64,000 nt of DNA. Source: Niallia circulans (GTDB taxonomy: Bacteria; Bacillota; Bacilli; Bacillales; Cytobacillaceae). The stretch is taken from positions 124,001-188,000 of the forward strand of contig NZ_CP026031.1 in NCBI RefSeq assembly GCF_003726095.1, given 5' to 3'. Numbering within the stretch: the stretch's first letter is position 1; the number at the start of each line of letters is the position of its first letter. The translations under genes and the position numbers were made by a program. Shown here piece after piece: positions 38,745 to 47,428 of the stretch. Under the pieces are notes generated by a model, which saw only the letters and a list, made by a program, of their open reading frames with translations, was not told where the DNA came from and did no database searches.

Positions 38745-38904
38745 AATTGTTTTCCTCCTTGTTTGTTTCTTTCTTTATGTTTCTTACATTACTAACATAT
38801 TGCCGAAGAGCCTTATGGGTTACGGACAAACGCCTTTTTTCTTAAAATTTGGGCATATGACCATTCGTTTAGAATATTTTGGTCTATCGGAGAGGAGAAT
38901 GGAG

Positions 38905-39261
38905 ATGGATATCCATTGGATGGAGTTTTTTTTACTCATTTTGGCAAGCTTTCGTGTAACAAGATTAATTGTGTTTGATCAGATTACTGAATTTTTCCGG
39001 AAAATATTTTTAGAAGAAGTAGAGGAACAAAATAAGGACGGGCAAACAGAAATTTATATTGTCCCTAAGTCAGGTAAAATTCGTGGATTTATTGGCGAAT
39101 TAATTAGTTGCTATTGGTGTACCGGAGTATGGGTAGCAATCTTTCTTACCATTTTATATTATTTCTTCCCAGTCATTTGTGAACCTGTTGTACTTATTTT
39201 TGCGATCGCTGGAGGAGCGTCTTTGTTAGAAGCTATTTTACAACGAGTGTTTGTTGAATAG
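38905..39261 (+). CDS. yjcA: YjcA-type sporulation protein (DUF1360)
   Basis: A 118-residue membrane protein with an N-terminal helix (WMEFFLLILASFRVTRLIVF), a cytosolic or lumenal loop, the conserved GFIGELISCYWCTGVWVA segment and a C-terminal helix (VLIFAIAGGASLLEAIL). This matches the DUF1360 family to which B. subtilis YjcA belongs, in the same position after cotZ. The ATG at 38905 follows AGGAG at eight bases; the frame is open from 38800 without a site. The precise role is not known to me. Confidence 0.85.
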   Translation: MDIHWMEFFLLILASFRVTRLIVFDQITEFFRKIFLEEVEEQNKDGQTEIYIVPKSGKIRGFIGELISCYWCTGVWVAIFLTILYYFFPVICEPVVLIFAIAGGASLLEAILQRVFVE

Positions 39262-39388
39262 TTAATAGTTACTAACTGCTGGGCTAGTTGTTTACACATA
39301 CATTTTTTCCTGACATACAATGGGATAAGAACATTAAAAATTAATGTTTTTATACATGCATAGATCATCATTATTGGAGGGATTGGAG

Positions 39389-39496
39389 TTGCTAGGAAAA
39401 AAAGTACCTAAAGTGACTGAGCCAGTAAAGTCGCAACCAGCTAAAGCAAAGAGAAAAAAATCTGGATGTAACTGTGGAAAAAAATTAGCGAAATAA
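39389..39496 (+). CDS. 35-residue basic protein with CNC motif, unknown
   Basis: A TTG at 39389 lies eight bases after GGAGG (39376-39380) and opens a frame of 35 codons ending at 39496, followed at once by a terminator. The peptide starts MLGKKVPKVTEPVKSQP, is Lys/Ala/Pro rich in the middle and ends KKSGCNCGKKLAK. I do not recognise it. Perfect ribosome site, own terminator and the setting among spore genes (yjcA before, SpoVA after) argue that it is real and perhaps a spore-coat or core minor protein (inference). Confidence 0.7.
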   Translation: MLGKKVPKVTEPVKSQPAKAKRKKSGCNCGKKLAK

Positions 39497-39497
39497 C

Positions 39498-39530
39498 AAA
39501 AAATACCCGACTTTGTGCGGGTATTTTTTA
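39498..39530 (+). terminator. terminator of the 35-residue gene
   Basis: AAAAAATACCCG (39498-39509) pairs with CGGGTATTTTTT around a short loop, ending in T run. Confidence 0.88.
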
Positions 39531-39650
39531 TGACGTAAACCCAGTTTGTAAAAATTGGATTTCTTTTGTTGTGAAAACATCTAATAATTATAGCCTAAAT
39601 CGTAAAAAATAAAGATACATTAATTCATCTTTACATAGGAAGGGAAGAAT

Positions 39651-40130
39651 ATGACAAATAGAAGGCGTGCATCTTATCTATTGATTTTTAGCATATGTGT
39701 ATTCTTGGCTGGTTGTGCAAAGGAAACACCGAATAGCCGATGGTCAATGCTTAAAAGAATTAATCCAGCACCAATTGCTCTTTATACTGAGACTGATGAG
39801 AACCAAGAGAAAATAGTAGAAGGAATAAAAGAAGAAACAAATACCATTTCGTCCATTTATGATGTTGCGGTAATTAAGGGGAAGAAAGATACATTAGTTG
39901 CATATAAGGTAAAGCAAATGGCCAGGTTTAAAATGAAGAGTATTGAAAAGGAATTAACGAAGAAGCTTGAAGCAAAATATCCAGATGAAAGATTCACTGT
40001 CTCTAGTGATTTTAAGATATTCTTAGAGACCATCCGCTTATGGGATAAAATCCAGGAGCCGGACTATAGTAAAGAAAAAGCAGATAAGCGTTTGAAAGAG
40101 ATTATTCAATTGAATAATGAATTAACGTAA
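39651..40130 (+). CDS. YhcN/YlaJ-type sporulation lipoprotein
   Basis: A 159-residue lipoprotein with a signal peptide and lipobox LAGCAKE. The mature part resembles the YhcN/YlaJ family: DVAVIKGKKDTLVAYKVKQM and FKMKSIEKELTKKLEAKYP. Proteins of this family are in the inner spore membrane. It begins the spoVAC-spoVAD-spoVAEb cluster (12 bases before spoVAC), as in the SpoVA2-type operons of several Bacillaceae. AGGAAGGG precedes the ATG. Its function is presumably tied to dipicolinic-acid transport or germination. Confidence 0.85.
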   Translation: MTNRRRASYLLIFSICVFLAGCAKETPNSRWSMLKRINPAPIALYTETDENQEKIVEGIKEETNTISSIYDVAVIKGKKDTLVAYKVKQMARFKMKSIEKELTKKLEAKYPDERFTVSSDFKIFLETIRLWDKIQEPDYSKEKADKRLKEIIQLNNELT

Positions 40131-40142
40131 GGAGGGAAAAAG

Positions 40143-40625
40143 GTGGCGGATAGTAAGAAAAAAAACAAGACACCAGAGCAGCAGCAATATGAAAAATTCG
40201 AGCAAAAATTTGAAACGAAACGACCTGTTCTTAAGAACTGCATTAAAGCATTTTTTGTAGGTGGATTTATTTGTATGATTGGTCAATTTATTTCTTACTT
40301 CTATATATATTTCTTTCATTTTACAGAACAAACATCGGGAAATCCAACTTCTGCTACCATTATATTTCTTTCGATGCTGTTGACTGGATTTGGAGTTTAT
40401 GACCGGTTAGGCCAGTTTGCTGGTGCTGGGAGCGCAGTACCAGTATCAGGATTTGGTAATAGCATTATTTCTGCCGCAATTGAACATCGCACAGAGGGAT
40501 TTGTGCTAGGAGTCGGAGGAAATATTTTCAAGCTAGCTGGTTCGGTTATATTGTTCGGTGTTTTTTCTGCTTTTGTAGTTGCTCTTATAAAAACACTATT
40601 TATTATGATGACGGGGGGATTCTAA
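40143..40625 (+). CDS. spoVAC: stage V sporulation protein AC
   Basis: SpoVAC is a mechanosensitive-channel-like membrane protein for Ca-dipicolinate in the spore inner membrane. The 160-residue protein has a charged N-terminus of 35 residues and then about four membrane segments, with GDYDRLGQFAGAGSAVPVSG-like sequence (YDRLGQFAGAGSAVPVSGFG) and the following NSIISAAIEHRTEG. The start is GTG at 40143 after GGAGG. Its stop overlaps the spoVAD start by one base (TAATG), so the two are coupled. Confidence 0.95.
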   Translation: MADSKKKNKTPEQQQYEKFEQKFETKRPVLKNCIKAFFVGGFICMIGQFISYFYIYFFHFTEQTSGNPTSATIIFLSMLLTGFGVYDRLGQFAGAGSAVPVSGFGNSIISAAIEHRTEGFVLGVGGNIFKLAGSVILFGVFSAFVVALIKTLFIMMTGGF

Positions 40626-41635
40626 TGCTTCAGGGAAAACAGTCCTGGGTATTTCAAAATCATCCAGTAATAAAATCTACCGGAGTTTCAGGCGGTCCTT
40701 TTGAAGCAAATGGAAGATTAGCTGCTGATTTTGACGTATTACATGATGATTTATGGATGGGAAAAACCTCGTATGAACAGGCTCATCGCATTTTATTGGA
40801 AGAAGCAGCACAAACAGCCATGAAAAAAGGAGAACTCAGGCTAGAAGATATCCAGTTCTTTTTAGCAGGTGATTTAATCAACCAAATTACACCTTCTAGT
40901 TTTGCTGCTAGAGATTTACAAATCCCTTATTTCGGGTTATTTGGTGCTTGCTCCACGTCTATGGAGGGCTTAGCACTTGCTTCCTTTATGGTGAATTATC
41001 AAGGAGCTAATAATGTATTAACAGGTGCTTCTAGTCATAACGCAGCAGTCGAAAAACAGTTCCGCTACCCAACAGAATATGGTGGTCAAAAGCCGCCGAC
41101 TGCTCAATGGACCGTCACAGGTGCCGGTGTTGCTTTAGTTACGAAGAATCAGTCAGAAGAGCAACTTCCCTACACAACCTCTGCAACAATAGGGAAAGTG
41201 GTAGATATGGGATTAGCAGATCCTTTTAATATGGGCGGGGCAATGGCTCCAGCTGCTGCAGATACAATCTTTGCCCATTTTCAAGATTTACATTTAGATC
41301 CTTCTCACTATGATTTAATTGTAACAGGCGATTTGGGGAAAATTGGTAGAGAAACGGCAATAGGACTTTTAAGGGAAAAAGGTTTAACAATTGATGAAAA
41401 TAAAATGAAAGACTGCGGATTGTTAATATACACAAATGAGCAGCCTGTGCAATCTGGAGGCAGTGGTGCAGGTTGTTCCGCAACAGTAATGTACGGGCAT
41501 TTATTAAATGAAATGAAAAAAGGTATGTATAAAAGAATTCTCTGTGTCGCCACTGGTGCGCTTCTCTCACCGCTTACCGTTCAACAAGGGGAAACAATAC
41601 CCTGTATCGCTCATGCTGTATCAATTGAAATTTAA
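40625..41635 (+). CDS. spoVAD: stage V sporulation protein AD
   Basis: SpoVAD is a soluble, thiolase-fold protein that binds dipicolinic acid at the inner spore membrane. The 336-residue protein shows GVSGGPFEANG, FGLFGACSTSMEGLALA (with the Cys of the thiolase fold), SSHNAAVEKQFRYPTEYG, TGDLGKIGRE and SGGSGAGCSATV. Start at the ATG at 40625, coupled to spoVAC. Length is normal. Confidence 0.95.
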   Translation: MLQGKQSWVFQNHPVIKSTGVSGGPFEANGRLAADFDVLHDDLWMGKTSYEQAHRILLEEAAQTAMKKGELRLEDIQFFLAGDLINQITPSSFAARDLQIPYFGLFGACSTSMEGLALASFMVNYQGANNVLTGASSHNAAVEKQFRYPTEYGGQKPPTAQWTVTGAGVALVTKNQSEEQLPYTTSATIGKVVDMGLADPFNMGGAMAPAAADTIFAHFQDLHLDPSHYDLIVTGDLGKIGRETAIGLLREKGLTIDENKMKDCGLLIYTNEQPVQSGGSGAGCSATVMYGHLLNEMKKGMYKRILCVATGALLSPLTVQQGETIPCIAHAVSIEI

Positions 41636-41689
41636 GCAATATTTTTTCTATACAAAATGCTTATGTATAAGAAAGAAGGAGGAATCTAT

Positions 41690-42046
41690 ATGCTCCCAAT
41701 GTTCTTTTGGGCCTTTGTGATTGGTGGCATAATTTGTGTCATTGGTCAGCTTATGTTTGATGTTGCAAGGCTCACGCCTGCACATACATTAACAACATTA
41801 GTTGTAGTCGGTGCAGTTTTAGATGGATTTGGACTATACGAGCCATTTGCTGATTTTGCAGGAGCAGGTGCGACAATACCAATTACAAGCTTTGGGAATG
41901 CTTTAGTACATGGGGCGATGCAAGAAGCTGAAAAGCATGGCATTATCGGTGTATTAACAGGTATGTTTGAAGTGACAAGCTCTGGGATATCTGCGGCAAT
42001 CGTATTTGGCTTTATAGGAGCACTATTGTTTAAACCTAAAGGATAA
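41690..42046 (+). CDS. spoVAEb: stage V sporulation protein AEb
   Basis: A 118-residue membrane protein of the SpoVAC/AE family with the [20 protein letters not shown] and [18 protein letters not shown] segments that pair with those of SpoVAC. AAGGAGG precedes the ATG at 41690 by seven bases; the in-frame start at 41657 lacks a site. The operon contains no spoVAA, spoVAB, spoVAEa or spoVAF nearby, so it is the short SpoVA2-like form; a full spoVA operon would be expected elsewhere in the genome. Confidence 0.94.
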   Translation: MLPMFFWAFVIGGIICVIGQLMFDVARLTPAHTLTTLVVVGAVLDGFGLYEPFADFAGAGATIPITSFGNALVHGAMQEAEKHGIIGVLTGMFEVTSSGISAAIVFGFIGALLFKPKG

Positions 42047-42209
42047 AGCATCATATGTTTTAAAAGAAAAACGTTGTTTAAACCGGGAAATAAATGATTA
42101 TCTCTGTGACAATCGTACATTCTATTTGTTAATAGTAGCTTGCCTACACATAAACTTCAATTCTCCATATTCTGTTAAGGAGTACAAGGAGAAGCGAGGT
42201 GAAGTAGGA

Positions 42210-42338
42210 ATGTGTTATGGCGGATATGGCTATGGCGGCGGCGGTTATAGCGGCGGAGGATATGGTATCTCTTCTTTTGCATTAATCGTTGTTTTATTTA
42301 TCCTTTTAGTAATCGTAGGAGCTAGCTTCTACAACTAA
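42210..42338 (+). CDS. yjcZ: YjcZ-family small sporulation membrane protein
   Basis: A 42-residue peptide: a Gly/Tyr-rich N-terminus ([19 protein letters not shown]) and one membrane helix ([19 protein letters not shown]). This is the YjcZ family of tiny sporulation-associated proteins found in multiple copies in Bacillus. The ATG at 42210 follows a purine-rich site. A terminator follows 19 bases after the stop. Function unknown. Confidence 0.9.
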   Translation: MCYGGYGYGGGGYSGGGYGISSFALIVVLFILLVIVGASFYN

Positions 42339-42356
42339 TTCAGGTTAGTCAATGGG

Positions 42357-42390
42357 AAAAGGAGTTCTCTTGCAAAGAGAGCTCCTTTCT
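42357..42390 (+). terminator. terminator of yjcZ
   Basis: AAAAGGAGTTCTCT (42357-42370) pairs, with two mismatches, with AGAGAGCTCCTTT (42376-42388), then TT. Confidence 0.8.
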
Positions 42391-42522
42391 GTTTGTTCTT
42401 TGGATTTTCCATATTTATTTAAGCGCTTTGTTCATTTTTTTGTTTTCTTTTTCTTGAGTTTTCACCTTTTTTTCTTTCCTTCATAGAATGTAAAGTAGCT
42501 CATCGAAGGAGGAAACACAGGT

Positions 42523-42777
42523 ATGAACAATAATTTCTTTAAAAACATTGAGTCTAAAACTGGCGTTAATATGAAAGATATTTTAGAACTAGCGAATTCC
42601 TTACAAAATGCAAATTTTAAAGATGAAAAAACAGTAAGAAGTGTCATTCGCAGAGTATCACAAATTGCTGGAAAATCTGTTCCAAAGCAAACGGAAGATA
42701 AGATTGTTGAATCAATTGTTAAAGATGGTAAACAGCTTGATTTTAATACATTATCTAAAATGATTAACAAAAAGTAA
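42523..42777 (+). CDS. spoVIF: stage VI sporulation protein F
   Basis: An 84-residue soluble protein matching SpoVIF/YjcC: NNNFFKNIESKTGVNMKDIL, LANSLQNANFKDEKTVRSVI, RRVSQIAGKSVPKQTEDKIV. In B. subtilis it acts in coat assembly after engulfment, linked to GerE. AAGGAGG precedes the ATG. A terminator follows, and yjcD converges. Confidence 0.93.
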   Translation: MNNNFFKNIESKTGVNMKDILELANSLQNANFKDEKTVRSVIRRVSQIAGKSVPKQTEDKIVESIVKDGKQLDFNTLSKMINKK

Positions 42778-42787
42778 AATCGAAAAA

Positions 42788-42830
42788 AGGGTAGCTGCGC
42801 GAATTAACGACATAGTTACCCTGTTTTTTT
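42788..42830 (+). terminator. terminator of spoVIF
   Basis: AGGGTAGCT (42788-42796) pairs with AGTTACCCT (42814-42822) with one G-U pair, then seven T. Confidence 0.8.
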
Positions 42831-42890
42831 CCTGTAAAATGATTCTTGTAAAGAATGTATCTGTGTAAGGTTTGAATTACTGATTTTTTA

Positions 42891-45218
42891 TTATGACCGT
42901 TCCTTTTCAGCTGCTTTAATAGCAACCATTGACAAGGGTGATAAAAAGCGCGAAGTTTTTGCTTTTTTTCCTCTTAAATACATAGGAACCGATAAATATA
43001 GTTCTTGTTGTGCCCTTGTCATGGCAACGTAGAGAAGGCGGCGTTCTTCTTCTATCGGCATGAAGTTGTTATTGCGGAATGATTCTAGTGCAAAGTCATG
43101 GGGAATGGAACCATCAACCGTACCAACAATATAGACTGTTTTATATTCTAAACCTTTTGCGCGATGAATGGTGCTTAATGTGATTACATTTTCTTCGTTT
43201 TTATATTGCTTTCGTAATTCTTCATTCATAGCAGTCATATGGTCTGTATATTGAACAAATTCTTTAATCGATTGGAATTTACGTGCCACCACTTTTAAAT
43301 CGCGAATATCATCAGAGCCTTTATCCCATTGATTTCCTTCGTTTCCCCGTTTTTTTATAAATTCCTGAAAGCCTAATTCCTTTTCAATATAATTAATAGC
43401 ATCCAGAGGAGAATAACGAATTAATCGTTTTACTATTTCAGGAATCTTTTTCAATCTGCTTTCTTGAAATGCGAAGCCTGTTTTAATAAAAACTAGACAA
43501 TCTAAAAAGCTGCAATCTTCTAATATGCTTATTGCTTTAATATCCTGTAATACCGTTTTTTTTAAGAATAGGGTTGGGAGAATATCGGCAACCGCTTGCT
43601 GGTTATCTGGATCATGAATGAGCTTTAAATAGGCCATCATACTTTTCACAATAAATCTTTGATAGAAAGAACCTGTATCTTGTTCTAAACGAAATGGTAG
43701 ACTGGAAGAAGCCAGTCGCTCAAACATGGCACGGCTATTTGTATTAGTTCGAAAGAGAATTGCAAAATCCTTCGGTTCATAGCCTGTCTTTATTTTCTCC
43801 TGAATATCGGTCAAAATCATCGTAGCTTCTTCTTCCTCATCATAAGGATAAAAGGCAATGGGGGTTTGGCCTGAATAGCCAGTTATCATTTTTTTTGCTC
43901 GTCTCTTCGTATTTTTACTGATTGTAGACTTAGCGATGGATACAATTTCTTGAGAAGAGCGGTAATTGTAATCAAGAATAATCGTTTTAGCATTCGGATA
44001 ATCTTTTTCAAAATCTAAAAGGTATTTTGGATCACTACCACGAAAAGAATAGATAGATTGATCATCATCTCCTACTGCATAGACAGAATGAGCTGACCTT
44101 GCCATTAGCTTCATCCATTCGTACTGAACTTTATTGATGTCTTGAAATTCATCTAATAAGAAATGAGTAAAACGCTTTTGATAAGTTGCTAAAATAGCTG
44201 GATTTTCAAGAAAGAAATGATAGCCTCCAAGAAGCATATCATCAAAGTCATACAAATTTCGCTGTTGTTTTTTTGTTTCATAGCCACTATATAGTTGGGC
44301 AACCTTCTTTTCCCAGTCATTATCAGGCTCTATTTCATGAGGAAAAAGCATACTATTTTTCCATGCACCGATTAATTGAAGAGCTGCATCGAAAGGGAAG
44401 TCTTTTTCATCTAATTGCTTTTCACGGGCAATTTCCTTTAACAAAAGCTCTCGCTGCCAATTACTGCTTAATAATTTATTTCGCTGCCATTTCTCCCGTT
44501 CATGAAAGATTAAAATTTGGTAAAGAATACTATGAAAAGTTCCAGAAACAATTTTTTGCACAATCCCTTTATTCATCATTGGATAGTGTAAGAGTCTTTC
44601 CTTCATTTCATTTGCTGCTTTATTGGTGAAGGTAACGAGCATGATGGTTGACGGATCTACCTTTTTCTCTTGGATGAGATAAGCTGCTCTCATTGTTAAC
44701 ACTCGGGTTTTGCCACTACCGGCACCTGCAAGGACTAGAATGGGTCCATCATCTATTGCGACAGCCTCACTCTGTGTAATATCAAGAGAATAGCAGTTTT
44801 GTTTCAGTGTATTTAAATAAGATTCTTGTGGAAAAGTAACTGTTTGACTAGCAGCGACATCAGATGTATGGGTAATCGCCTTTATAGACATAGGCGGTCT
44901 AAAAGGAGTAATTTCTGTATTGTCTTTGGAAATATTTCTACTCTTAGGAATCCGGAACCCATTTTTTTCTTCGTAATCGATATCAGCTGCAGCAGCTTGT
45001 TCCTGTTCAATAGTAGATGATTCTGTCATACAGGGCTGTTTAGCTGAATAGTGATAAAAATAGGGAGTATTTTTTAATCCTAAATAAAGCTTTACTGCTT
45101 CTCCGCATACAGAACATGCGAGAAATCCATTTTTGCCAGCTTCATAAATTTTCTGTAATTCTTGTCTGTCAATGGTATTTAATGAAATAAGTCTATCATA
45201 ATAAAAAGCTGTTAACAT
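42891..45218 (-). CDS. yjcD: UvrD/PcrA-type superfamily 1 helicase YjcD with N-terminal zinc-ribbon-like domain
   Basis: A 775-residue ATP-dependent DNA helicase. The helicase core starts around residue 130 with DITQSEAVAIDDGPILVLAG, then Walker A GAGSGKT, VTFTNKAANEMKER, Walker B LLDEFQDIN, GDDDQSIYSFRGS, DYNYRSSQEIV and the C-terminal TIHRAKGLEYKTVYIVG and EEERRLLYVAMTRAQ. The first 65 residues hold Cys35, Cys38, His56 and Cys63, spaced like the N-terminal zinc ribbon of CoiA (see findings). The ATG at 45218 follows GAGG at six bases; the frame is open up to 45281 without a site. Accessory helicase; role in repair is assumed from the family. Confidence 0.92.
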   Translation of the reverse strand: MLTAFYYDRLISLNTIDRQELQKIYEAGKNGFLACSVCGEAVKLYLGLKNTPYFYHYSAKQPCMTESSTIEQEQAAAADIDYEEKNGFRIPKSRNISKDNTEITPFRPPMSIKAITHTSDVAASQTVTFPQESYLNTLKQNCYSLDITQSEAVAIDDGPILVLAGAGSGKTRVLTMRAAYLIQEKKVDPSTIMLVTFTNKAANEMKERLLHYPMMNKGIVQKIVSGTFHSILYQILIFHEREKWQRNKLLSSNWQRELLLKEIAREKQLDEKDFPFDAALQLIGAWKNSMLFPHEIEPDNDWEKKVAQLYSGYETKKQQRNLYDFDDMLLGGYHFFLENPAILATYQKRFTHFLLDEFQDINKVQYEWMKLMARSAHSVYAVGDDDQSIYSFRGSDPKYLLDFEKDYPNAKTIILDYNYRSSQEIVSIAKSTISKNTKRRAKKMITGYSGQTPIAFYPYDEEEEATMILTDIQEKIKTGYEPKDFAILFRTNTNSRAMFERLASSSLPFRLEQDTGSFYQRFIVKSMMAYLKLIHDPDNQQAVADILPTLFLKKTVLQDIKAISILEDCSFLDCLVFIKTGFAFQESRLKKIPEIVKRLIRYSPLDAINYIEKELGFQEFIKKRGNEGNQWDKGSDDIRDLKVVARKFQSIKEFVQYTDHMTAMNEELRKQYKNEENVITLSTIHRAKGLEYKTVYIVGTVDGSIPHDFALESFRNNNFMPIEEERRLLYVAMTRAQQELYLSVPMYLRGKKAKTSRFLSPLSMVAIKAAEKERS

Positions 45219-45378
45219 AGGAAACCTCGAATCTATTAATAAATCTGGAGCCGTACATAAGTTTGAAATAATATCTATCATATCAAAAAGAGATGATTGT
45301 TTAAAGAGTAGAAAAGGGGTTTACTTTTTGGAAAAGAAGGGAAAAGGATAAATAATAAACTAGAAGGGACAGATTCTG

Positions 45379-45636
45379 ATGGGATATATCTTGCCAATTA
45401 CTCATTATCAAGCAGAGCAGTACGCGGTTAGAGACATTATAAGCAAAACAAAGAATTATAAGAAAGAAGAAATTTATCCAGCGGCTAAAATCGTTAATTC
45501 TTCTACCTACCTACAGATAAAGTATCCTTCTCAGACATCTTACCAGAAGAAACAAAGGCATGAAGAAGTAGTACCCAATGAGAAGTTAATTGCACAACTA
45601 ACTGGAAAGGGTACTTATTTTCATGCGCAAATCTAA
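45379..45636 (+). CDS. hypothetical small protein
   Basis: An 85-residue basic protein starting MGYILPITHYQAEQYAVRDI, with a Lys-rich middle (KTKNYKKEE), a beta-prone TYLQIKYPSQTSYQKKQRH, and a LIAQLTGKGTYFHAQI end. AAGGGA lies before the ATG. It is convergent with the DUF421 gene, with only 15 bases between stops. I recognise similar small Bacillus proteins by their MGYILPIT opening but know no function. No membrane or catalytic motif. Confidence 0.7.
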   Translation: MGYILPITHYQAEQYAVRDIISKTKNYKKEEIYPAAKIVNSSTYLQIKYPSQTSYQKKQRHEEVVPNEKLIAQLTGKGTYFHAQI

Positions 45637-45651
45637 AGTGTTTTAATTCAA

Positions 45652-46326
45652 TTAGTAGCTTTGCACATATAAAGGCGATCCTTCCTGCCATTCGGCATAG
45701 AGGATATCTTTTGGAGATTGAACATCTCGTTTTTTTAATTCTTGCATTAATTGCTCTTCATTCCAACCGATACGAGGTAAGTTTTCTTTGATGATTTCTC
45801 CATCAAGAATGACACTTATCGGAAGGGAAGTGGCTTCTAACGATAAATTCATATCCTTTTTTGTTGGATTCACGAATGCTGATTTCTTGAGCACACTGAT
45901 CGTGCCATCTGTTTCTAAAATGGCATAGGCGCATTCTGCTATTGAAAAAACATCTTTAGCACGAAGTAAATGTTGTAATTGATTTATATCTAAATGATTT
46001 TTTTTTAATTCCTTAAAATCAATCTTGCCTTTATTTATAATAATAGACGGTTTTCCTTCTAAAAGTTGTCTGGTTTTCCGAAACTTTTGCGTGATGAATT
46101 CTGTTATGTAAATTAATCCTCCCCAAATAAGAATGGAGTACATTATTTCTTTTATTCCTGTCTCTGTATCATACATAGCATTTCCGACAAGCTCGCCTAG
46201 TACTAAGACAGAAACAAAGTCAAAGGTAGTAATCTGCGTGATCTGTGTCTTTCCTAACACCTTTGTTAAAAGCAACAATAAAAAATAGCCAATAATAAGC
46301 TCGCTAAATATATGAGTGAATTCCAA
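45652..46326 (-). CDS. DUF421 (YetF-type) membrane protein
   Basis: A 224-residue protein with three N-terminal membrane segments (about residues 8-85) carrying the conserved TTFDFVSVLVLGELVGNAMYD segment, then a two-part soluble domain with LLEGKPSIIINKGKID and LLRAKDVFSIAECAYAILE. This is the DUF421 architecture. YetF-type proteins accompany mobile SpoVA2 operons in heat-resistant Bacillus; here the SpoVA genes are 3.6 kb away on the other strand, so a link is only possible. The ATG at 46326 has GGGGGTGAG upstream. Confidence 0.85.
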   Translation of the reverse strand: MEFTHIFSELIIGYFLLLLLTKVLGKTQITQITTFDFVSVLVLGELVGNAMYDTETGIKEIMYSILIWGGLIYITEFITQKFRKTRQLLEGKPSIIINKGKIDFKELKKNHLDINQLQHLLRAKDVFSIAECAYAILETDGTISVLKKSAFVNPTKKDMNLSLEATSLPISVILDGEIIKENLPRIGWNEEQLMQELKKRDVQSPKDILYAEWQEGSPLYVQSY

Positions 46327-46403
46327 TTCAACTCACCCCCTTCTTCCATCTATTGTAGGCAAATGGAAGAAAATTAAACCGTTGTTTTTCGCTAATCGCG
46401 AAA

Positions 46404-46481
46404 AATAAAAAGGACTGCTCCATGACGGATAATCACAAGCTTTAAAGACAAGCTATGCTTTTCCATCCATTGGGCAGTCCC
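46404..46481 (-). terminator. terminator of yjcG-yjcF
   Basis: GGACTGC (46413-46419 region) pairs with GGGCAGTCC near 46470-46480, with a long loop, and AAAAA before it serves as the T run on the minus strand. Confidence 0.65.
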
Positions 46482-46486
46482 AAAAT

Positions 46487-46912
46487 CTATAAATGCTTAA
46501 TCATGGTTTTATGTGGAATACCAGCATCTAGGAATTCTTCCGAGATGACTTCATATCCAAGTTTGCTATAAAAAGGAATGGCCTGTGTTTGGGCATTCAG
46601 TTTTAAGGCAGGAGCCCCATTATTTGAGGCATATTCCTCAATTTTATTCATAACTGCTTTTCCAGCTCCACCTTTTCGATTAGTGGAGAGGATGCAGATT
46701 CTTTCTACCTTTCCGTATTCATCAAATGTTCGGTAACGTCCAGCACCAATAGGCTTATTGTCGTCATCATAGAGAACAAAATGAACGCTATCCTCTTCAT
46801 ATGCATCTATTTCTTCTTCCATTGGTACTTTCTGCTCCTGAACAAAAACAGTTTGACGAACATAAAAGGCATCTTTTAACTCTTTATCAGTTTTAACAAT
46901 AACTACTTCCAC
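46487..46912 (-). CDS. yjcF: GNAT acetyltransferase YjcF
   Basis: A 141-residue GNAT-fold protein, similar to the ElaA-like/YjcF group. It shows FYVRQTVFVQEQKVPMEEEI at the front, the acetyl-CoA loop ILSTNRKGGAGKAVMNKIEE (Q/RxxGxG/A-type) and SKLGYEVISEEFLDAGIPH at the end. It starts six bases after the yjcG stop. The substrate is unknown. Confidence 0.88.
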   Translation of the reverse strand: MEVVIVKTDKELKDAFYVRQTVFVQEQKVPMEEEIDAYEEDSVHFVLYDDDNKPIGAGRYRTFDEYGKVERICILSTNRKGGAGKAVMNKIEEYASNNGAPALKLNAQTQAIPFYSKLGYEVISEEFLDAGIPHKTMIKHL

Positions 46913-46918
46913 TTTCCA

Positions 46919-47428
46919 CTATTCCTTTCCTAAACGGAATGTTTCATAGACGGTCCAAGAACCATTTTCCAATTCATATAGCAAATGGAAACGATCCGCT
47001 GTTTCTTCAAAATGATAGTTTTGCATGCGTAAATTACTATATAAGTCTAAATGCTCATCACTCGATAAATCCTGCCCAAGTGTAATATGTGGCACAAACG
47101 GATGCTCTAGACTAACACCCAATGTACTGATTAATTCTTGGTGAAGATGTTCTAAGTCTGTACTTGGTTCAATCTTTAAATAAACAACATTGCTTACGGG
47201 TTTAAAAGAGCTGACCTTTGTTACTTTAATAGGAATAGAATGATAATGACTTGCAATCGTTGCTAGTTTTTTACTTACTTCTTCAATTTCCTCGTTACTA
47301 GCTTCAAAATCACCGATTAACGTGATATGTGGTGGTATCAAAGCATATTTCGGGTCATATCTTTTGCGAAGTGAATTAGCTAAATCCTGCAAATCCTTAC
47401 CAGGGAAAATAGCAATACCGTATTTCAT
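46919..47428 (-). CDS. yjcG: 2'-5' RNA ligase-family phosphoesterase YjcG
   Basis: A 169-residue 2H phosphoesterase. Both HxT motifs are present: PPHITLIGDF and FVPHITLGQDL. The start MKYGIAIFPGKDLQDLANSL is typical. GGAGG lies eight bases before the ATG at 47428; the frame continues upstream to 47443 through the ribosome site. It is first in the yjcG-yjcF pair. Substrate unknown; the family acts on cyclic phosphates of RNA or nucleotides. Confidence 0.9.
   Translation of the reverse strand: MKYGIAIFPGKDLQDLANSLRKRYDPKYALIPPHITLIGDFEASNEEIEEVSKKLATIASHYHSIPIKVTKVSSFKPVSNVVYLKIEPSTDLEHLHQELISTLGVSLEHPFVPHITLGQDLSSDEHLDLYSNLRMQNYHFEETADRFHLLYELENGSWTVYETFRLGKE

Noticed and set aside
44273..44629. 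118-residue plus-strand frame within yjcD
   Set aside because: Antisense shadow of the helicase gene; no ribosome site or recognisable domain.
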